Positions 12,140 to 22,462 of a stretch of 64,000 bases of DNA are shown here, piece after piece (the stretch's first letter is position 1; every line of letters begins with the position of its first letter). Origin of the DNA: Aphanomyces cochlioides (Eukaryota > Oomycota > Saprolegniomycetes > Saprolegniales > Verrucalvaceae). The position numbers and the translations under genes are program-made. The stretch is taken from assembly GCA_019828595.1 (NCBI GenBank), contig JAHQRK010000002.1, positions 1,984,001 through 2,048,000 on the forward strand, read 5' to 3'. Below the pieces are notes generated by a model. It had not been told where the DNA came from, searched no databases, and was given only the letters and a program-made list of their open reading frames with translations.

Positions 12140-12428
12140 CAAGCCATCCATGTATGTTTCAATAAAATCTCTATCTTCATGTTGATGTACATCACACATC
12201 GATATCGGCAAGCTGCACTTCAATTGATTAATCTTTTGGTCGCTTCAAATGCCATTTTACTCCCAGCCTTAGATAATGCAATGGCCGTCTTTATAGTAAG
12301 CACGAACAGTAGTGAAAGTTCCTGTATGGTCTATTTTTCCAACTGCCTTTCATGTTACTATAAATTCATGCATACCATCATACCTAACGTTCACACTCAA
12401 GTGACGTTCCTTCACTTTCGACATAGCT

Positions 12429-13330
12429 ATGTCTTTGCGAAAGCTCTTACCCTCATGCCCATCTATCGAGACGACTGCTAAGTCGAGTCCATCTTCGGCA
12501 AATTCAAGACAAGTTATTGAAGTTGTACCGGTTGACTCATCAAGAAAACATTACGTGTGTCCGTTTCAGTCATGCACAAGTAAAACTTTCAATCTTGAAA
12601 GCCTTCGCAAGCACACTCAGTGACATCACCTTGGATACACGATTCGGAAGCAAAAACTAACGGAGGATGAAAAAAGACATCGAAAAGCCCTTCGAAATAA
12701 ACAAACGTATGCTTCTGCCTGTGCACGACAAAGAGAATTGCGCCAAAATCAACTCTATATCGAGAATCCTGATTTCGTCATGCGAGACCAACCAACCCTC
12801 TTCGTCCACCATTTGATTTGAACGACGTACTAAATGGACTCGGCATCTTTCAGCATGAAAGGTACATTTTGTACATCAAGCAGTCCACACTCAAAGATGC
12901 TGGAAATGGTGTCTTTACAAGCATGCAATTGATACGCGGTGAATACTTGACAATCTACGATGGTACGTTATTATTCGAACGTGAGCTACCAAAGGACAGC
13001 AACGGAGAATACAGAATGCTCATCGACAACAACGAAGGCATTTTTCTTGAGGGCATCAAGAAACCCACTCCAGGTCTCGGGTTTGGCTCTTTGGTGAATC
13101 GAGCAAATACACCTCAAGAAAATAATTGTGAGTTGCATGTCGACGATTCCCAAGCTGTCGTAACTGCACTACGAGCGCAAGCAGGGAAAAAACGAAGTAA
13201 AAACTCCCAACGTCACCTCGACATATCCATCAAGACAATTTGTGTTGTACGAGCTATCAAGCCAATTGCAATGAACTGTGAATTGCTTACTACCTATGGC
13301 TCAAAATATCCATTACAGAGACACAAGTAA
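12429..13330 (+). pseudogene. C2H2 zinc-finger plus SET-domain gene carried by Helitron-1, broken
   Basis: SET domains transfer methyl groups from S-adenosylmethionine to lysine. The part at 12818-13330 shows SET landmarks: DAGNGVFTS near the start; RGEYLTIYDG; NRANTPQENNCEL (the cofactor-binding Asn-rich block); and NCELLTTYGSKY, the counterpart of GEELTFDYG. Just upstream, 12429-12810 encodes a C2H2 finger (YVCPFQSCTSKTFNLESLRKHTQ-stop-HH) and a basic helical linker. A TGA splits the finger at its second His pair, and a one-base shift near 12790 separates the linker from the SET part. Repairing neither break is proposed here. Originally it was probably one gene. Helitron-2 lacks it, so it looks like cargo rather than transposition machinery. 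Confidence 0.65.
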
Positions 13331-13339
13331 TTTCTTTCA

Positions 13340-13860
13340 ATGAATACATAACAATCTACGACACAACTTTCTTCTTCAAATATGTCGTCTGTCGCCAAAG
13401 GATGGGGTAGCGCTCGAAAATAAGTAAAAGATGCCGTGATCCTTTCCAAATTGCGTTGTGTTTTGACGTGGTCCATGTAGTTGCTTGCCATTCGAAGCAA
13501 GCATGGAGATGGACAAAAGGAGAGTCCCCGTCTTGGCGACTGTCTGGCTCTTGAGATGGTTCCAGCGATGGAAGAGACGAAAACTTTGACGGCTGTCCTC
13601 AAAAGCGTTCGCGCCCACAGTCGTCTTTCAATCGCACCGTTGGCCAAACGTTCCTTCCTTGCATGCCCAGTGGCATCTACACACGCTAGAAATCTCTGCA
13701 GGCTGCGTGTGTGTGGCTACAACTGGATCAACGCACGCCGCGTTCAACCATTACCCTTCCGATAACGTCCATTTCACGCCATTTTCACAACAGAATGGGC
13801 CCCACACCTTGCGTCGCGGCTCAAAATGTCTTCTTCTTCAAACATGAGCTGCTAAAGAAA
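13340..13860. other. GC-richer insert of unknown origin inside Helitron-1
   Basis: This 500-bp stretch is less AT-rich than its surroundings and separates the SET-domain gene from a decayed copy of its own 3' end. Open frames exist on both strands (minus-strand 13294-13647 and 13376-13618), with no recognisable domain. It could be a captured host exon. Confidence 0.35.
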
Positions 13861-13884
13861 ACAAACAGAACAGAGATTGCTCAT

Positions 13885-14160
13885 CTATAACATCGATGTC
13901 ATTTTCTTAAAGGCGTCAGCAAACCCATTCCAGATCTCAAGATTGGATGAATCAGAATACTGCTCAACAATCGAATTATAATGATTTATACGTCGCCAAT
14001 GCGAACGATTAATCACTAAATCAAGTAAAAACATCAAGTACTACATCCTAATTTCACCTCGACATAACCAAAACAACAATCTGTGTTGTTCAAACTATCA
14101 AGCCCATCAAAATGAAATTCCAATTGCTTACAACTTATAGCCCGAATTATCCCATAAAGA
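13885..14160 (+). pseudogene. decayed second copy of the SET-domain 3' half
   Basis: The DNA aligns with about 13025-13325: GGCGTCAGCAAACCCATTCC against GGCATCAAGAAACCCACTCC, then CCTCGACATA and CAATCTGTGTTGTTCAAAC, then GCTTACAACTTATAGCCC against GCTTACTACCTATGGCTC. Internal deletions and stops make it non-coding. It shows that the SET cargo was duplicated within the element or arrived more than once. Confidence 0.7.
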
Positions 14161-14877
14161 AATACATCATAATGTTTCTATTCGTCCCAACAGGCAGCAA
14201 AATGGCTGAATCTCAAAACTTGACGAATAATGTATTTACATTGGTACATAATTTAATGAACAACCATGGAACATCCGACTCACTGCTTATAACTTTTCTG
14301 TACACTATAACCTGATTGGTCGATACAAGTTGAAAAATGGCTTAATCTGAAAACATGGCGAAATATTCATCCCGATTGATCACAATTATATCAAAACAAC
14401 CAATCATTTCATTCGATATTTTTGTTTTGTTTTTCAAAATTGTTATGACTATTTGTGCTGTAGTAAGTATGGGTTTACTGTCTTCAAGTACAAAAGCGTC
14501 GTCATTCCACTTGAAATGAAAAATGTACCCCATAATATTGCTCCATTCAACTCTTTTCTAGCCAATAGTTAAATTCTTAAAATAATCAATGATATCTTTT
14601 CAAAAGCTGGAAATGGAAATCTCTTGCTGGGTCTCACGACAGTCACCCACTTCAGTCAATGTGAACGATTAGTCGCTTCCGATTACAATCAAAACATCAA
14701 GCAAAAACGTCGCTGATTGGTCGAGACAAGTAGAAAATTGGCTTAATCTAAAAAATTGACGAAATATTAATTTCAATTGGTTATAAACAAATCAAAATAA
14801 CCAACCATCATTTCCAGATGTCAATTCCATATTCAAACCGATGTAAATCAACCTTGAATTGGTTTGTCATTTGATTC

Positions 14878-14898
14878 CTGCCGCCCGAAGGGCGGCAG
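14878..14898 (+). repeat. GC-rich hairpin at the Helitron-1 3' end
   Basis: A perfect 9-bp stem, CTGCCGCCC pairing with GGGCGGCAG around a GAA loop, in AT-rich DNA. It lies 8-16 bases before the first conserved bases of Helitron-2. A short GC-rich hairpin near the 3' end is the expected Helitron termination signal. Confidence 0.75.
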
Positions 14899-15363
14899 AA
14901 CCTTAATTTCTTGTACTTATATATACATTGGGCTAACGCAAATATTAAGTACGATGGACCGTTGAAAAAGTCGTTTTAAATTTTTGGTGGTTGGATTCAA
15001 ACGATCAGTCAAAATTGTATTTTTATTCAATGGTGCCGCGGAAGTGCGTTTCATGGGTTTCATCGTGCATTTTAATTTTATATCTTGAACATACTATACT
15101 GGGCGGTTCATCAGGATGGAACAACTGAAAATAAAATGACGAAAACTGCAATTTTTTTATTCGACGCCGTCAGAGGGCCTTATTGTGAGATGTCGATTCG
15201 TTATGTTTTCGCATCTAGATGGACTCGGATGTCATCGCGCCTGTTGGACCTTCCAGCCCGAACATGTCCAACTGCCTCATCGTTCACAAATCTGAAATGC
15301 CGCATTGCATGTCGTGCGATCAATCCCGCACTCGGACATCGGCGTATTGATCTCAACGCCGTG

Positions 15364-15900
15364 ATCTAGACATGATGTGAAGGTATCTCAACAGGAAATC
15401 GTGTCATCATGCACTGGATAGGGTTTACAGTCTACATTCCATGAGAAGACAGGATCGTTCTCAAACTTGATCGCATGGCGAGAGCACATCGATCCTCCAG
15501 TTGGTGTTTTGGATCAAGGTATATGACCTGCCAATCGATATCATGATATATGGATCTAGGCATGACAGCAACGTTTCTCGATAGGAAGTGGTTCCGTCAC
15601 GAAGGAACTGTCTCCTTGCACGCTGACATATCGACCTTGCAGACGGTGTTTTGGATCGAGGTATATCGACTGCAAATCAACATCATGACATGAATCTAGA
15701 CATGACAAAAAGGTTTCCCAACAGGAAGCAGTTTCACGATGCACGCCGACATAACAGCTCTGCGGTGTTCAAAGCGTTCATGCATGGCATGTAGACAATC
15801 ATCGACATTTGTTGGAATATGGTGTCCACACAGACCAGGTACATCGACATCCGAACCTCGATAAAATATCTCCATTGGATTAGACAAGCAGGAAAATGGC
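15364..15900 (+). repeat. imperfect tandem repeat in the Helitron-2 leader
   Basis: Three diverged units of about 140-190 bp. Each starts with GATCTAG.CATGA followed by GG.....CAACAGGAA..G (15364, 15551, 15692), and each has GGTGTTTTGGATC.AGGTATAT or a remnant in the middle. No coding potential is seen. Helitron-1 has no obvious equivalent. Confidence 0.65.
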
Positions 15901-16233
15901 TGAATTTGAAAAGGGGTCGATTTCCATATCGCATCTTCCTTACGATCTAGACAAGTATGGCTTCAACAATGTAAATTATCTTTCAGCGTCTGGCATGCAT
16001 TTTGCACTTGAATATGACACTTGGGCTGTCGATTAAAATTTATTTGCATTCTATGTTGGCAATCATCGATCGATTGCAGCATAGTATCCCCACAAATAAG
16101 GTACACTGTATATCAACGAGAAAATCACGATATAAGAACTCCAATGCATTAGATAAACAGAAAAATGGCTGAATTTGAGAAGGGTCGATTTCCACTGTGA
16201 TTCCCTCTCCCATTTTGAGTTTTCAATGGCCCA

Positions 16234-16250
16234 CTATCAACTGCCACATC
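16234..16250 (+). promoter_or_regulatory. candidate promoter motif upstream of Helitron-2 Rep
   Basis: CTATCAACTGCCACATC lies about 80-100 bp upstream of the Rep ATG at 16333, with a second ATCAACTGCC nearby at ~16271. Its exact reverse complement sits at 21869-21885, about 50 bp upstream of ORF2's first ATG. Helitron-1 has ATCAACTGCC copies at ~6398 and ~6448, before its Rep start. Presence before each start codon suggests a promoter element usable in both orientations. This is inference only. Confidence 0.4.
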
Positions 16251-16332
16251 TCATAGGGAGACTTTAAATCAACTGCCTTATATCTTACCATGGAGAAACA
16301 TCAATTGATATTTTTCATATTGAAAGTGCAAC

Positions 16333-19300
16333 ATGAAACCCATGTCAGCGAACAAACGTGGGAAACAAAAACAAAAGCGACAGAATACGTAAGTCAACAA
16401 GGCAGCTCCTTACATCTTATTTTGTTGTAGTGAAGAAGAAATAAAAACTTCTGATTTTTTAGCTGATGTCCTCGCAATGAGAGAGAGATATGGCGTTCAA
16501 CCATCGAGCTCAATGGAGCCAAATGCTACCTTGACTCAAGAACAATCAGTTGTTGAAAATCTGAGAGAGCAATATGACATTGAAGTATCCAATACACAAT
16601 CGGTTGGCGTCAAGTACATAACAGCTGTGTTACTCAATTCACTTTGACTCAGTAGACATCACACGGAGGATGATCCCCAAGACGTAAATGTAGATGAATC
16701 GAACACAGGACGAGTTGACCCTCCTTATGTTCCATCTTTGGCTATACCGGACGAAGCCGACACTCCGCACAACGAAATTTTGCCTCCCCTGTCATTAGAC
16801 TCCCGATGTCAAGATTGTAAGGCATTGTTGTGGGAGGCGGAGAGGCAGAACAAAATGACAACCATGTTGTATAAACGGAAGCATTACCAGCATTCAAGAA
16901 CCCGAATGGCTCAATATATATGAACAAGTCCATCGCGGACAACCCGTTTTGGATGCTTGCGACGAACAAGTATTCCAAGCCGACATGAAATGGTACATGA
17001 GCCTTTTTCGAGATGAATCGTTTCCAGATTTATCTCGCCAGTACGAACTGATTGAATATGTTTACACTCACAAGACTCTTTAGGTACAATGCATTGTTTG
17101 CTTACACTTCGATTGGTACAAATGAACAGCAGCTTCCACCAGGTCCACCTGCGTACAAGATTCGAGGTCAACTTATCCATAACATTGGCGCATTTGAACC
17201 ACCTGGGTCGCAACCACAAACCTATGCCAAATTTATGTTCTAGATTCAGACAAACAAGACCTACGATCAAACATGGCTGCATCCTTCCATTTTGATGATG
17301 GACAAATGGAAAAGGCCAAGCGAATTCAAAGTATTATGACGAGACACAACAGTTTTGCTAAATCGTATGTATCAATGAGAAATCACTGAATCCATATGCA
17401 TGGATAGATTCAAATCATTAACGGATGTTGTTGAAAGCCTTCGTAGTCGACATGACCAAGACGAGCCTTTCGAAAAGTATGATGTGCGTGTTTCGATTCG
17501 GCCTCGACATGGTCGAGATAGTCGAACATACAACGCACCAGACGTGGCTGAAATCGCAATTTGTATGGATTACGACATAAATTCAGTCGGCAGAGATATT
17601 GTTGTGATGCCACGTCGTGAGAAAATTCATCAAGTGTCGGAAGTGGCGGCAGCATATGATCCTTTACAATACCCGTTATTGTTTCCTTTGGCTGAGAGTG
17701 GTTGGGATTTTAATAATATGGTAAAAGTCCCTACAACAACAACTGCACCTACAACTGCATCTATGACTGCACCTATGACCGACACTACAACCGAACCTAT
17801 GACCGACTCTGCCACACCATCAAATAACAAAGATCCCAGGAAGAGACTTACTCTGACAGAGTATATCAAATACAAACAATACCATCGTCTTCCATTTTCC
17901 CCTCTACACGAAGGTGGCAAACTTGGACTGCAATATTGGACCGATCAATACTGCCGACGGGTAACAAACAACCTTCGATGGTATCGTGAAAATCAGACAA
18001 AAATTCGTGCTGACGTCTATAATAATGTCCATGACGCTGCGCCAAATGATTTTGATCCGACTCGAATCGGCCAACGAATTATTCTGCCCGCATCATTCCA
18101 TGGTGGTGATCGCCACACAAGCTGCAATTACCAGAATTCTATGGCATTGGTTCGTAAGTTTGGCAAGCCAGATTTATTTGTTACCATGACCTGCAATCCA
18201 AAATGGAAAGAAATTGAAGATGCTCTGATGTTTATCAAAGAATTTAGTGGTCTGGAAGCAAATCCTGACACTCATTACCGCATGGACATTGTTGATCGTG
18301 TTTTCAAAATGAAACTTGATCAACTACGGAAGGATATCATGAAGAATCATATTTTTGGTGAAGTAAAGTATTGTACCGGTGTGGTAGAGTTTCAAAAAAG
18401 AGGATTGCCTCATGCTCATATGTTGATTGGATTGAAGAAGAAGATCGAACATGCAGCTGACGTCGATTGTTTTGTGTCAGCTGAAATACCAAATCAACGT
18501 ACACATCCAAGGTTATACGACATTATTTTGAAAAACAATTTACATCGTTGCAATCATGGTTGTTTGGATCATCATGGAAAATGCAAGAAAAGATTTCCAA
18601 AAGCATATATCGACCAAACTACTACTGATACAAACGGGTATCCATTGTATCGTCGTCGAAACACTGACGAAAGAAATAGCCGTGTTGTTCCTTACTGTGG
18701 CAAACTATCATTGAGGTACAGTTGCCACATTAATGTTGAAGTCTGCACCTCGGTGAAGTTCGTCAAATACATGTATAAATACATCTTTAAAGGTACACTA
18801 TGTTCAGACGACAGAGAATTGACAATATCTCTAGGACATGACCGTGCCGACATTGAAGTTGATGTCAACGACGAGATTACCATGCACGAGTCCATGCGCT
18901 ATGTTTCTTCGACCGAAGCAATTTGGAGAAATTTTGGATTTGACCTACATTGGTCCAGTCATGCTGTAGAAGCCCTGCCTGTTCATTTACTGGGAAAACA
19001 GGCAGTCCATTGGTGTGAAGAGGATACACCAGAAGTAATCCGATCACGAGGTGCATCAACCAAGTTGACACAATTTTTCAAAATTTGTCGTGAGCATCAG
19101 CATGATCCAATTGTTGCGAAGCTCAAGTATGTTGATGTCGTTGACCACTTTGTTTGGAATACCCAAAAACGAGACTGGACACCGCGGAAACGTAAAACAA
19201 AAATTATTGGACGGGTTCATACAGTGAATCCAAAAGACTTTGAACGGCATGTTCTTCGAATTTTGTTGCATCACAAAGAAAGTCCCAAGTCGTTCGAAGA

Positions 19301-21278
19301 TTTGAGGACTGTTGATGGTGTTGTATGCCCAACATTCAAAGAAGCTTGCATCAAACTTGGACTTCTGGCCTCTGATGTTGAATGGGATCGATGTTTAGCG
19401 GAAGCAGCGAATTTTGCAATGCCAGCAAGTTTTCGAAATCTCTTTTGTGTCATTTTACGACATTGCAACCCAACTGACGTTGGTAAACTATGGAATGATT
19501 ATTATGAGCACCTCTCCAATGAACACAATTACCGACTTTTGAGGGACAACAGTTACCGAAACGATGAAGAGAGGCTCAATACTCAAGTTCTTGGGCTTAC
19601 TTTGCTTGACATTGACCAATGTTTGCTATCCATGGGCTCATCGTTGGAAGAATATGTCACTGCAGGTATGCTCCCTTCTGTACCTGCCTCATTCAATGGC
19701 CTCGAAAATTGAGCGAAAATCCTCTTCTTGCTGAGGAGCTCAAGTATGCTCACTTCCAAAGACCAGAAGTACAAAATATCGTGGATCAGCTACAAACGGC
19801 AACCCTTGAACACAAAGCATTTTACGACAAAGTCAATGCAGCTGTCGAAGATCCCACGAAAAACAATATGTTCTTTTTGGAAGGCGAGGGTGGATCGGGT
19901 AAAACTTTCATTTGTCAAATTCTTCTCGCCCATATTCGAGTCGAGGGGAATGTAGCCATTGCAGTTGCGTCGTCTGGGTTGGCTGCTTTACTAATGATGG
20001 GTGGTCGCACAGCTCACAACCGTTTTAATATCCCAATCACACCACCAAGTGAAACAATGTCATGTACATATAGTGTCAAGAGCGACATGGCTGAAGTATT
20101 GTCCAAAGCTAAACTTATTGTTTGGGATGAAGTTTCCATGGTGAATAGATACATTGTTGAGGCTGTCGATAGAATGCTTCGCGATATCACTAAATGTAAT
20201 AAACCATTTGGTGGCAAAGTTACCATTTTCTCTGGCGATTTCAGACAGCTCCTTCCAGTGATGCCTGGAGAAGATGAAGGAGCAGCAGTTCGAGCCATTT
20301 TGCCACGCAGCTATTTGTGGTCAAGCCTTCGTTCCAACCGATGTCGATTGACCACAAACATGAGATTACTGATGCATGGTTTACCTGAGTCGGAAAAGAG
20401 AGAGATGGAGGATTTTGCAAGATTTTTGATTTCTTTGGGTGAGGGCACAGCGACAATGATTGATGGGAAAGTGCGACTTCCCGACGGCATTGCAAAGGAA
20501 TACGTGGACGAGACAAGTGTCAACGATTTGGTGGACACCATCTACGGTGATCTGGCAAATTCTACTGCATACCAGTCTTGGCCGTTGGAAAAGAAAATGG
20601 AGTATTTTCCTGAAAGAGCGCTACTTGCTCCAAAACATGATGTCGTGACAAAATTGAATCGGAGGGTCTTGGACAAGCTACCCACTGACCTACAAGAGTA
20701 CATCTCTGCCGATTCTGTTGGTGATGTTTCAAATGACGCCGAAGAGCACCAAGCAGCAGTGAATTTTCCGGTCGAGTTTTTGAACACGTTGGAAATCAAC
20801 AACTTTCCATGCCATGTTCTCCGTCTTATAGTTGGTGGTGTGATCATGCTTTTGAGGAATCTTTGTCCAGCCAGTGGACTGTGCAATGGGACACGACTTA
20901 TTATCACTGAGCTACATCAAAACGTAATCCAAGCAAGAATTTTATCGGGAATCCATGCAAACAAAGATGTTCTTATTCCCCGTATTGATCTCTGCAGTGA
21001 TCCCAGTAATGGCTGGTCATTTATACTCAAACGACGACAATTCCCCGTGCGACTTGCGTTTGCAATGACAATCCATAAATGTCAAGGCCAAACTGTGAAA
21101 TACGTCTCATTATATCTTCAAGATCCAATTTTCTCATGGTCAATTGTATGTGGCATTCTCGCGGGTAACGTCGAAGAAGAATATCCACGTCTTGCTCCAC
21201 GACGGTCGTATTGAGGGTCAGGATGGGTTATGGACCCCAAATGTAGTCATTCAAGAGGTGTTAAGATCAATGTCATAA
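16333..21278 (+). pseudogene. Helitron-2 Rep-helicase gene, with three frameshifts
   Basis: Homologous along its length to the Helitron-1 gene, with the same short introns (for example 16389-16430, and about 17034-17083, 17366-17409 and 18790-18832). It retains the HUH motif RGLPHAHMLIGL, the Rep tyrosine block KYMYKYIFKG, Walker A GEGGSGKT and Walker B IVWDEVS. A one-base insertion near 16866, a one-base deletion near 19707 and a two-base deletion near 21135 break the frame. The last one removes the conserved QLYVAFSRV helicase motif from frame. It differs from Helitron-1 in having a 40-codon Thr/Met/Pro-rich insertion around 17720-17830 made of TTxPMTxx repeats. Not functional as read. Confidence 0.87.
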
Positions 21279-21868
21279 AGAATGGCTCTATATTATTTCC
21301 ACTGTCTTTCACACAGAATTACTCCGGAGTATATTGTTAAAGTGAATGAAAATCTATTGGTTCAGACAGGCAGAAAAATGGCTGAATCTCAAAATGAGTC
21401 GAATTCACGACAGTATATTATGGTTAATGAGACGAAATAATAACATTATTTTCTGAAAATGTAATTATAACTTCATTTTGGATTGAAAGGACTACTCGAA
21501 TGCATCACACAAGATTTTGGGCTCAAGACATTGGCTCTCTATACAGAACAACTCGATTGGCGACATCAAAGCAATAAGGCACTGTAAACAAGCATGACAC
21601 ATGCTTAACGTCAAAGTTAGACTATACTCAGTTCAATAATTGTCATCTCAAAATTATATGACTATGTCGTGCGATACTTGAAAATAGAAAATAGACTACT
21701 CGGCTCCGGCAATCTCCAAGTTGTAATGCTGTGAAATACGTAGCTTTAATGTACATGCAAGAGGCCAAAATAACGACGTTTTTCAACTGCCTTTGATCAT
21801 ATATTTATCCATGCATTGTGTAACCCCGAGCATTTCCATCCAGTAGATTCCAAAAGACCTTAAAACAA

Positions 21869-21885
21869 GATGTGGCAGTTGATAG
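21869..21885 (-). promoter_or_regulatory. inverted copy of the Helitron promoter-like motif
   Basis: GATGTGGCAGTTGATAG, the exact reverse complement of 16234-16250, placed just upstream of the second ORF. A weaker match is in Helitron-1 near 11611-11630. Possible shared regulatory site. Confidence 0.4.
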
Positions 21886-21998
21886 CTTTTCTTCACAATC
21901 AACTCACAAGTTCTCTCTCTTCATTCCGCCATGGGCACACGAAATAAAACCAAGCTCAAGCAAGAGTTAGCTCACCAAGATACTCTACCCTCGAATCT

Positions 21999-22448
21999 AT
22001 GGACGACATTAAAGAAAAAATGCCGACATTGCAATCCAAATCACAGTCCATGAAAATTCGCCTTCGGATTTACAGTATCGAGTCTGCTGTCAAGCGGTCG
22101 GGCGGCGAATTTGGTAAATGGGTTAACCTCATTGACATTGATGCCGACAATGAAGATTTGGCTATGCTTGAAAAACTACCCTTGCAAACAAAGCAAACGT
22201 TTCTCTTTCGTTTGACTGTCTTCAACAATATGTGCGACAAAATTGTATCTTGGAACGTAAAAGACATTGTGAGTGTGGAAGCGAGCTCTTTGCAAAAGTA
22301 CGCAGATAATTGTTGCCAAGGCACATTGACTGCAATTCTGAATCACGCTTCAAATACAAAACTAGCTCCCAAGTCAGTGTCAACCTGTTTTCAAGCAAAA
22401 AGTCCTCCAAGTACTGAGTACCAAGATGCCACAAATCAGAGCCATTGA
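21999..22448 (+). CDS. Helitron-2 accessory ORF
   Basis: A 149-aa protein, the longer version of the Helitron-1 ORF at 11672. Residues 15-60 (KIRLRIYSIESAVKRSG) form an extra N-terminal segment missing in Helitron-1. The shared core is RLTVFNNMCDKI.SW followed by QKY...CCQGTL.AI. An ATG at 21931 opens a different frame that matches the Helitron-1 start (MGT+R), so a one-base shift or short intron may separate the true start from this frame. The stop lies 15 bp before the fatty-acid synthase junction. An OB-fold, RPA-like role is possible but not shown. Confidence 0.6.
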   Translation: MDDIKEKMPTLQSKSQSMKIRLRIYSIESAVKRSGGEFGKWVNLIDIDADNEDLAMLEKLPLQTKQTFLFRLTVFNNMCDKIVSWNVKDIVSVEASSLQKYADNCCQGTLTAILNHASNTKLAPKSVSTCFQAKSPPSTEYQDATNQSH

Positions 22449-22462
22449 ACCAAAAGTTGCCT

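Larger units (their letters stand above)
6006..14906 (+). mobile_element. Helitron-1, rolling-circle transposon
   Basis: A Helitron of about 8.9 kb. The left end is set by a block shared with Helitron-2: ACTTATATATACATT at 6021 and again at 14915, each followed by CAAATATTAAGTAC and preceded by TTTC. The right end is set by a GC-rich hairpin at 14878-14898, just before Helitron-2 begins. Inside are a Rep-helicase gene (6489-11328), a second small ORF (11672-12139), a broken C2H2-SET gene (12429-13330) and a decayed copy of its 3' end. Exact termini are uncertain: I see no perfect CTRR end and cannot assign it to canonical Helitron or Helentron. Confidence 0.8.
14907..22462 (+). mobile_element. 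Helitron-2, tandem sister of Helitron-1
   Basis: Same family and orientation as Helitron-1 and immediately downstream of it. It has a matching left end (14915-14929 and onward), a Rep-helicase gene (16333-21278) and a second ORF (21931 or 21999 to 22448). No 3' hairpin like that of Helitron-1 is seen before 22463, where sequence of a fatty-acid synthase gene begins on the opposite strand. The element is therefore either truncated there or has captured host DNA and ends further right. Confidence 0.75.
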
